A stretch of 6,584 bases of DNA from an uncultured Solirubrobacteraceae bacterium (GTDB lineage Bacteria > Actinomycetota > Thermoleophilia > Solirubrobacterales > Solirubrobacteraceae), in contig CADCVT010000455.1 of the NCBI GenBank assembly GCA_902806215.1, positions 1 through 6,584 on the forward strand, written 5' to 3'. Below, piece after piece: positions 1 to 4,044 of the stretch (position 1 is its first letter; the number at the start of each line of letters is the position of its first letter). The notes under the pieces are model-generated. The model did not search any database, was not told the origin of the DNA, and was given only the letters and a program-made list of their open reading frames with translations. The translations under genes were made by a program, and so were the position numbers.

Positions 1-125
1 CACGTCAAGGTGGCGATCATCGGCAGCGGCTTCGGCGGGCTCGGCATGGCGATCCGCCTCAAGCAGGACGGCGACGACGACTTCGTCGTGCTCGAGCGCG
101 CGCACGAGGTCGGCGGCACCTGGCG
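1..125 (+). repeat. Left arm of a 125-bp inverted repeat
   Basis: This segment equals the reverse complement of 787-911, pairing position i with 912-i. It matches at 124 of 125 bases; the single difference is at 91 (C) against 821 (A, i.e. T on the minus strand). On the plus strand it reads HVKVAIIGSGFGGLG..., the FAD-binding start of the monooxygenase, up to GGTWR. It then jumps at 126 into the antisense of the same gene. The match reaches base 1, so the repeat may extend beyond the window. Seen directly. A fold-back chimera or assembly edge is the likeliest cause. Confidence 0.95.
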
Positions 126-941
126 CCGGATGTGCGCGCGGGCGATCTTCTGGACGACGGCGCGCATGAGCCTCGGGCGGCGCAGGCCGACGTCGACGCC
201 CTCGCGCGCCCAGTAGATCGTCTCGCGAGCGAGCTGCGCGACGGCGGGGAAGCGGCGGTACAGGACGCGCTCGACCCGCGAGAACTCGCGGTCGTTGCGC
301 GGCATGACCCACGGCGCGGTGCGCTGGTAGACGTCGACCTGCGCCACCTTCGGCTGGATCGCGGGGACGATCTGGATCGCGCTTGCGCCCGTGCCGACCA
401 CGGCGACGCGCTCGGCGTCGAGCGGGTGGTCGTGGTTCCACTCGGCCGAGTGCATGATCGTGCCCTCGAACCGCTCGATGCCGGGGATGGCGGGGAGCTT
501 CGGCTCGCTGGGCCCGCCGGCGGCGGAAACGAGCACGTCGGCGGTCAGCGACCCGCCGTTCGTTTCGATGCGCCAGCGCTGCGCGGCGTCGTCCCACGCC
601 GCCTCGCGGACCTCGGTGCCGAAGCGGATGTGCGGCCGCACGCCGAAGCGGTCGGCGCAGCCGCGCAGGTAGTCGAGGATCTCGGGCTGCGGTGAGAAGG
701 AGCGTGTCCACTCGGGGTTGGGCGCGAACGAGAACGAGTAGAGCCGCGAGGGGACGTCGCAGGCAGCGCCGGGATACCTGTTCGCCCGCCAGGTGCCGCC
801 GACCTCGTGCGCGCGCTCGAACACGACGAAGTCGTCGTCGCCGTCCTGCTTGAGGCGGATCGCCATGCCGAGCCCGCCGAAGCCGCTGCCGATGATCGCC
901 ACCTTGACGTGGTCAGTTGCCTGGCTCGTAGAAACACCCAT
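1..941 (-). CDS. Baeyer-Villiger-type flavin monooxygenase, N-terminal part, 3' end replaced by an inverted copy of its own start
   Basis: FAD- and NADPH-dependent enzyme expected to insert oxygen next to a ketone carbonyl or to oxidise a heteroatom in the cytoplasm; the substrate is unknown. Reading from ATG 941-939, the first 272 codons (941-126) are clearly of this family. They hold an FAD Rossmann motif GSGFGGLG (residues 18-25), the segment RYPGAACDVPS (55-65) and the Baeyer-Villiger fingerprint F158-x-G-x3-H164-x3-W168. A second Rossmann motif for NADPH, GTGASA, is at 183-188. Family members are usually about 490-550 residues, so roughly half is missing. From 125 down to 1 the frame stays open but only reads the antisense of its own N-terminus, giving a meaningless 41-residue tail. 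AGGAGA (948-943) lies only two bases before the ATG, and a -10-like TACACT (954-949) would give an almost leaderless message. It is divergent from a TetR gene, its probable regulator. Family call is firm; the 3' structure is probably an artefact. Confidence 0.87.
   Translation of the reverse strand, partial: MGVSTSQATDHVKVAIIGSGFGGLGMAIRLKQDGDDDFVVFERAHEVGGTWRANRYPGAACDVPSRLYSFSFAPNPEWTRSFSPQPEILDYLRGCADRFGVRPHIRFGTEVREAAWDDAAQRWRIETNGGSLTADVLVSAAGGPSEPKLPAIPGIERFEGTIMHSAEWNHDHPLDAERVAVVGTGASAIQIVPAIQPKVAQVDVYQRTAPWVMPRNDREFSRVERVLYRRFPAVAQLARETIYWAREGVDVGLRRPRLMRAVVQKIARAHIRRQVPPTSCARSSTTKSSSPSCLRRIAMPSPPKPLPMIATLT
787..911 (-). repeat. Right arm of the 125-bp inverted repeat (authentic monooxygenase N-terminus)
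   Basis: This copy lies inside an uninterrupted reading frame. On the minus strand it is preceded by a start codon and followed directly by the expected family sequence (GGTWRANRYPG), so it is taken as the original. The arms are separated by 661 bp (126-786) of monooxygenase coding sequence. Confidence 0.95.
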
Positions 942-948
942 GTCTCCT

Positions 949-958
949 AGTGTACACT
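949..958. promoter_or_regulatory. Palindromic divergent promoter/operator candidate between the monooxygenase and tetR
   Basis: AGTGTACACT is a perfect 10-bp palindrome between the two divergent start codons (941 minus, 968 plus). Because it is symmetrical, it gives a -10-like TACACT on both strands: 953-958 on plus, 9 nt before ATG 968, and 954-949 on minus, 7 nt before ATG 941. A repressor dimer bound here would block both promoters, as many TetR proteins do with their own divergent targets. No convincing -35 was found on either side. The palindrome is seen; its operator role is inferred. Confidence 0.5.
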
Positions 959-967
959 GATGTTCCT

Positions 968-1600
968 ATGACGCAAACGCCGAACGTGCTCCCGCGTGGC
1001 CGGCACGCTGCACCGCGCGAGATCGTGCGGCAGTCGCAGAACGAGCGCATGCTCGGCGCGATGGCCGACGCGGTCGCCGAGAAGGGGTACGGGCGCGCGT
1101 CGGTCGCCGACGTGATCGAGCGCGCGGGCGTCTCGCGCAAGACCTTCTACGAGCACTTCGCCAACAAGGAGGACTGCTTCCTCGCCGCGTACGACGCCGG
1201 CGCGGACATGCTCCTCGGAGCGATCGCCGAGGCGGTCGACGGCGTGCTGCCGGACTGGCTCGCCGCCGTGCACACGGGCGCCGAGGCCTACCTGGCGACA
1301 CTGGCCGCGAACCCGGCGTTCGCGCGGACGTTCATGCACGAGGTGCTCGCCGCCGGCCCGTCCGCGCTCGAGCGCCGGACCGTGATCATGGACCGCTTCA
1401 TCGACCAGCTCCTCGCGCTCAACGCGGCGGCACGCGAGGTGGCGCCGGAGCTGCCCGAGCACCCGCGTCACATCTACGTCGCGAGCGTCGGCGCGTCGAC
1501 CGAGCTCGTCGCACGCCAGCTGCAGGAGCACGGACCGGAGAGCCTGCCCGAGCTCGTCGGCGCGCTCGTCGACGTGCAGCGCAAGCTGCTCGGCCCGTAG
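968..1600 (+). CDS. TetR/AcrR-family transcriptional regulator
   Basis: A 210-residue cytoplasmic repressor-type protein, the usual TetR length. The N-terminal three-helix DNA-binding domain spans about residues 24-70, with the turn and recognition helix at AGVSRKTFYEHFANKED (53-69), the family's best conserved stretch. The remaining alpha-helical part (about 75-210) is the ligand-binding and dimer domain, and the ligand cannot be told from sequence. The short basic N-terminus contains LPRGR, also present near the N-terminus of EthR. An in-frame GTG at 950 would add six residues, but it sits inside the palindrome and -10-like element, so ATG 968 is preferred. There is no clear Shine-Dalgarno, consistent with a leaderless or near-leaderless message. 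It is divergent from the monooxygenase, so it probably represses that gene and itself. Family call is secure; the target is inferred from position. Confidence 0.93.
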   Translation: MTQTPNVLPRGRHAAPREIVRQSQNERMLGAMADAVAEKGYGRASVADVIERAGVSRKTFYEHFANKEDCFLAAYDAGADMLLGAIAEAVDGVLPDWLAAVHTGAEAYLATLAANPAFARTFMHEVLAAGPSALERRTVIMDRFIDQLLALNAAAREVAPELPEHPRHIYVASVGASTELVARQLQEHGPESLPELVGALVDVQRKLLGP

Positions 1601-1620
1601 GCCCGAGCTCTATTCGGGCT
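1601..1620 (+). terminator. Candidate terminator after tetR
   Basis: GCCCGA (1601-1606) pairs with TCGGGC (1614-1619) around a 7-nt loop, directly after the tetR stop codon, with G1600-T1620 as a possible extra wobble pair. The following tract is only TT, so it is a weak intrinsic terminator at best. It could act on both strands. Confidence 0.4.
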
Positions 1621-1752
1621 TCGTCGTCATCGCCCAGATCGTCACGACGTACATGGGCGATCAGGAACGCGGTGAGGAAGAACGCCGCATGTCGGCGAGC
1701 AACAGAGCATGAAGGCCGCCAGGACGTGCAGGAAGAGGACGATCTCGATCAC
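1610..1752 (-). pseudogene. Frameshifted, shrunken remnant of a small membrane protein (candidate)
   Basis: The 255 nt from 1601 to 1855 hold no intact gene. On the minus strand, GTG 1752-1750 opens VIEIVLFLHVLAAFML, typical of the first transmembrane helix of small bacterial membrane proteins of the DUF2269/CopD-like kind. That frame then degrades and stops after about 36 codons. In a different frame, the minus strand further on reads PMYVVTIWAMTTKPE followed by a stop at 1612-1610. This looks like the final transmembrane helix and tail of such a protein. A head and a tail in different frames within 143 nt, with no middle, suggest an internally deleted and frameshifted gene. The two peptides are seen; their common origin is inferred. 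The alternative is chance hydrophobic frames. An 8-bp inverted repeat (1629-1636 with 1654-1661) lies inside it. Confidence 0.33.
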
Positions 1753-1843
1753 GACAAGGCCGACCTACCTGGCGCCCCGGCGCTATCGCAGGACGGGTTC
1801 GGCGCGCGTGCCGCAGGCGCACGGCGGGTAGATCCTCGGCACC

Positions 1844-1850
1844 GGAGAGG
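1844..1850 (+). promoter_or_regulatory. Ribosome binding site of the 105-residue gene
   Basis: GGAGAGG ends 5 nt before ATG 1856. It is the best-placed Shine-Dalgarno in the window. It fixes the start of the small gene and supports its being translated. Confidence 0.6.
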
Positions 1851-1855
1851 CACTG

Positions 1856-2173
1856 ATGCCGACCATGGGGGTTCGTGTGTTCCACCCGCAGCTTCGCTCC
1901 ACCTACGTCCTCGCGGGCCCGCTGCGCTGGGTCGAGCCGGACGGCCGTCGCGCGGTCCTGCGCGTCGACGCCGCCGGAGGCCCCGCGAGACGGTTCTGCG
2001 GACGCAGCGTCACGCTCGACCTCGGCCACTGCCACCGGGTGCGCTCGCTCAACGGCGGCGCCATCGAGCAGGGCCAGATGGTCACGGTCAAGGCGCGGAT
2101 GCCCCGGCGCCTGGAGACCCTGCCGTCCGTCGTGGCGCCGCGGTCGGTGCTCGCGCTCGGCCCGATGCTGTAG
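1856..2173 (+). CDS. Small uncharacterised protein, possibly OB-fold-like
   Basis: A 105-residue protein starting at ATG 1856 with a good Shine-Dalgarno. There is no signal peptide and no membrane helix, so it is probably cytoplasmic. The pattern is alternating beta strand: LAGPLRWVEPDG, RAVLRVDAAGG, a GRSVTLDLG strand, then GQMVTVKARMPRR. A strand-rich layout ending in 'G-x-x-V-x-V-x-A-x-x-P' recalls small actinobacterial proteins that look like single OB-type beta barrels, but no catalytic or metal site is evident. There are two cysteines, in RRFCGRS and LGHCHRV. It lies 27 nt upstream of the metallo-beta-lactamase-fold gene on the same strand, so the two could be co-transcribed. Function is unknown and the fold is a guess from the strand pattern. 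That it is a real gene rests on the Shine-Dalgarno, length and codon use. Confidence 0.65.
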   Translation: MPTMGVRVFHPQLRSTYVLAGPLRWVEPDGRRAVLRVDAAGGPARRFCGRSVTLDLGHCHRVRSLNGGAIEQGQMVTVKARMPRRLETLPSVVAPRSVLALGPML

Positions 2174-2183
2174 ATCGGCCCCG

Positions 2184-2200
2184 GCGGGCATCCTGCCCGC
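2184..2200 (+). promoter_or_regulatory. Hairpin/palindrome and -10-like element abutting the hydrolase start codon
   Basis: GCGGGCA (2184-2190), loop TCC, TGCCCGC (2194-2200) is a perfect 7-bp inverted repeat ending on the base before GTG 2201. It overlaps CATCCT (2189-2194), six bases before the start codon, which resembles the TATCCT seven bases before pdxS. No Shine-Dalgarno is present. It could be an operator over a leaderless promoter, an RNA hairpin that hides the start codon, or the terminator of the preceding gene (no T run argues against this). Confidence 0.35.
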
Positions 2201-2878
2201 GTGCAGATCTTCAGCAGCCGGCTGTGGCAGACGAACGCGATCCTCCTCGAGACCGGCGGCGTCACCGTCCTCGTCGACTCACCCGTGCTACCGGACGAGC
2301 TCGCCGCGCTCCCGCGGCCCGAGGTCCTCGTCGTCACGCACGCGCACTTCGACCACGTGCTCGCCCGCTCGGCGTTCCCCGACCTGCCGCTGCAGGCCGG
2401 CCCGTCCACGCTCGAGGTCATGGCGCGCGGCGACTGGGAGCAGGAGCTGCGCGACAGCGACGAGGAGCTCTACGTCGAGCGCGAGGCGTGGCCGTCGCTC
2501 GATGGCGCCGAGCGGATCGGGTGCGACCTCTTCGGCGTCGTCGACGCACCCGGGCACGCCGAGGACGGCATCGCGCTCTTCACCGACGACCTCCTCCTGT
2601 GCGCCGACTACCTCATCGAGGTCGAGATCCCGCTGATCTCGCGCGCCGGCTCGGTCCAGCAGTACCTCGGGACGCTCGACCGCCTGGAGCCCCTCGTCCG
2701 CCGCGCGACGACGATCGTGCCCGGCCACGGCCCGGCGCTCGCTCGCGACCGCGCGCTCGAGCTGCTCGACCTCGACCGGCGGTACGTGAGCGACCTGCGC
2801 GGCGGCCCGATGCGGGGCCCGGAAAGCGAGCGTCAGCGCAGGATTCACGCCGACAACGTCAGCAAGCATTGCTCTTGA
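2201..2878 (+). CDS. Metallo-beta-lactamase-fold hydrolase
   Basis: A 225-residue cytoplasmic metal-dependent hydrolase of the glyoxalase II-like/MBL superfamily. The full set of dinuclear metal ligands is visible: T-H47-A-H49-F-D51-H52, then H119 in DAPGHAEDG, D136 in LLLCADYL as the bridging aspartate, and H176 in VPGHGP. The opening strands (QTNAILLETGGVTVLVDSP) are typical of the fold. Length fits a single-domain member without an added specificity domain, so the substrate (thioester, lactone, phosphodiester or other) cannot be named. GTG 2201 is chosen because it gives the complete first strand and the preceding gene ends at 2173. It lacks a Shine-Dalgarno and has a CATCCT hexamer and hairpin directly upstream. 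A strong terminator lies at 3027-3067. Superfamily call is secure. Confidence 0.9.
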   Translation: MQIFSSRLWQTNAILLETGGVTVLVDSPVLPDELAALPRPEVLVVTHAHFDHVLARSAFPDLPLQAGPSTLEVMARGDWEQELRDSDEELYVEREAWPSLDGAERIGCDLFGVVDAPGHAEDGIALFTDDLLLCADYLIEVEIPLISRAGSVQQYLGTLDRLEPLVRRATTIVPGHGPALARDRALELLDLDRRYVSDLRGGPMRGPESERQRRIHADNVSKHCS

Positions 2879-2921
2879 AGAAAATGTGTTTGGCGTGTCG
2901 CGGGGGCGGGGATCTACCGCT

Positions 2922-2934
2922 CACACACACACAC
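2922..2934 (+). repeat. CA dinucleotide tract
   Basis: Thirteen bases of uninterrupted alternating C and A. It lies in the non-coding stretch just before the first hairpin. Such tracts can vary in length by slippage. Confidence 0.8.
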
Positions 2935-2980
2935 CAGAGGGCCCGGCTACGGCGCACATATCCCCCCAGCCCCCGGCCCT

Positions 2981-2996
2981 CTCGTGAGCTCACGAG
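2981..2996. promoter_or_regulatory. Perfect 16-bp palindrome, possible operator
   Basis: CTCGTGAGCTCACGAG is fully self-complementary. It lies about 95 bp upstream of the RpiR-type regulator. Its second half-site core GAGCTCAC is repeated at 3011-3018. It could be a dimer binding site, perhaps for the RpiR protein itself, or an RNA hairpin. Role inferred from position only. Confidence 0.35.
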
Positions 2997-3026
2997 GGCG
3001 GAATCCGAACGAGCTCACAACCCGCA

Positions 3027-3067
3027 CCGCGCCCAGCTGCCCCGGAGTAGCTGGGCGCGGCGCGTTT
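3027..3067 (+). terminator. Strong GC-rich intrinsic terminator
   Basis: A perfect 12-bp stem: CCGCGCCCAGCT (3027-3038) pairs with AGCTGGGCGCGG (3049-3060) around a 10-nt loop, followed by CGCG and TTT (3065-3067). The very stable stem with a short T run is common in GC-rich genomes. It would end transcripts from the hydrolase. It also lies 24 nt before the RpiR start, so a promoter upstream of it would be subject to attenuation. Confidence 0.7.
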
Positions 3068-3090
3068 AACGGGTCGGCCGGACAAGGTGA

Positions 3091-4005
3091 GTGAAGGACA
3101 CCGAGAGAGCGGCGTCGAAGACAGCGGCGCCCATGAAGCGATCCGCCACGACCACGACTCCTGCCGCTCCGCTGCCCGCCGAGGCGGGCCCGCAGAGCCT
3201 CTCCGAGTACATCCAGGCCCGGTTCGACGAGTTCAGCCGGTCCCAGAAGGACGTGGCGCAGTACATCGTCGACCATCTCGACGAGGTCGCCTTCCAGACC
3301 GCCGAGGAGCTGGCCAAGCGCGCCAACACGTCGAGCTCGACCGTCGTGCGCTTCTCGCAGGCGCTCGGCTTCGAGGGGTATCCCGAGCTGCAGGCCGCGG
3401 CGCGCGACGAGTACCGCCGCCGCCACGAGGCCGGGGGCGAGTCCGCCCCGCTGTTCGCGCTCGACCAGTCACCGTTCGAGACCGCGCTCGCGGCTGACCA
3501 CGCCAACGTGGAGGAGACGGCGCGCAAGGCGTCGCGCTCGCAGGTCGACGCCGCGGTCGAGGCGATCGCCGCCGCCGATCGCGTGCTCATCGTGGGCACC
3601 GACCAGATGGCGTTCTTCGCGTCGTACCTGCGGCACCTGCTCATGCTGCTCGACCTCCGCGCCGAGGTCGCCGCGTCGCCGTCGCAGGAGGCGCTCGGTC
3701 GCCTCTCGCGCATCAACGACTCGACGCTCGTCATCGGCCTGTCGGCCGGCCGGCCGCATCCTCTCGTCGCGCGAGCGATGAAGCTCGCTCGCCACCGCAA
3801 GGCGGCGACGATCGCCGTCACCGACGCGACCCTGTCCGAGGTCGCCAAGCTCGCGCAGATCCGCCTGTACTACTCCTCGAACTCCCCGGCCTACGTGCGC
3901 TCGCACAGCGCGCTGCTGTCGCTCATCCAGGCGCTCGCGTACGGCGTCTACGCCCGCGACGCCGGCCAGTACGAAGAGCGCATCAAGGCCTTCCGGCTCA
4001 AGTAG
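3091..4005 (+). CDS. RpiR/MurR-type transcriptional regulator (HTH plus SIS domain)
   Basis: A 304-residue cytoplasmic regulator of the family that usually senses phosphosugars. Residues about 36-112 form the RpiR helix-turn-helix domain: SLSEYIQARFDEFSRSQKDVAQYI, then the core TAEELAKRANTSSSTVVRFSQALGF (70-94), the family hallmark. Residues about 153-285 form a SIS sugar-phosphate fold. The usual SIS loop pattern G-x-G-x-S is here GTDQMAFF (169-176), without the serine, and the second loop reads GLSAGRPHP (216-224). The ligand site is therefore divergent and the effector may not be a standard phosphosugar. GTG 3091 is the most upstream possible start, since an in-frame TGA directly precedes it; AAGGTG lies close in front. 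ATG 3133 would trim a low-complexity 14-residue leader and is a real alternative. The following gene lies 39 nt downstream. Targets are unknown. Confidence 0.92.
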   Translation: MKDTERAASKTAAPMKRSATTTTPAAPLPAEAGPQSLSEYIQARFDEFSRSQKDVAQYIVDHLDEVAFQTAEELAKRANTSSSTVVRFSQALGFEGYPELQAAARDEYRRRHEAGGESAPLFALDQSPFETALAADHANVEETARKASRSQVDAAVEAIAAADRVLIVGTDQMAFFASYLRHLLMLLDLRAEVAASPSQEALGRLSRINDSTLVIGLSAGRPHPLVARAMKLARHRKAATIAVTDATLSEVAKLAQIRLYYSSNSPAYVRSHSALLSLIQALAYGVYARDAGQYEERIKAFRLK

Positions 4006-4044
4006 TCCGCACCTTTGCGGCTGGTCGTCCGTTGCCAACGGGCG

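Larger units (their letters stand above)
2879..3026 (+). other. Structured non-coding region before the RpiR gene
   Basis: No gene is seen between the hydrolase stop and the RpiR start. The stretch begins with a short A+T-richer patch (2879-2895), then a CA dinucleotide tract. AGAGGGCC (2936-2943) pairs with GGCCCTCT (2975-2982), and the perfect 16-bp palindrome CTCGTGAGCTCACGAG lies at 2981-2996. The two pairings share bases 2981-2982, so they compete or must stack. GAGCTCAC recurs in the palindrome and again at 3011-3018. With the terminator that follows, this could be an attenuator-like leader of the RpiR gene, a small RNA, or simply the hydrolase 3' untranslated region. No known riboswitch class was recognised. 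Confidence 0.4.

Noticed and set aside
132..695. Plus-strand frames across the first 700 bases
   Set aside because: They are antisense to the monooxygenase, whose minus-strand frame carries the FAD, NADPH and Baeyer-Villiger motifs.
1..911. Invertible (phase-variation) switch using the 125-bp inverted arms
   Set aside because: Inversion would only move the enzyme body between two identical N-terminal copies. Neither orientation supplies the missing C-terminal half, and no recombinase gene is in view.
2990..3020. tRNA T-loop-like GTTCGGATTCC on the minus strand
   Set aside because: No flanking 5-bp T stem, acceptor stem or anticodon arm can be drawn around it.
3011..3060. T-box leader, suggested by ACCGCG just before a terminator-like stem
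   Set aside because: The conserved GGTGG part of the T-box sequence is absent (CCCGC instead), no specifier stem was seen, and the downstream gene is a regulator unrelated to amino acids.
1672..3069. A 465-codon plus-strand frame overlapping the small gene and the hydrolase
   Set aside because: The translation is almost entirely Arg, Pro, Ala and Gly, and it overlaps the hydrolase with all its metal ligands in another frame. It runs on into the terminator.
4007..4020. CCGCA/TGCGG hairpin right after the RpiR stop codon
   Set aside because: Only five base pairs and no T run follows, too weak to call a terminator.
4029..4041. CCGTTGCCAACGG palindrome just before the RTX gene start
   Set aside because: Short, with no second copy or promoter element nearby; chance is likely in GC-rich sequence.
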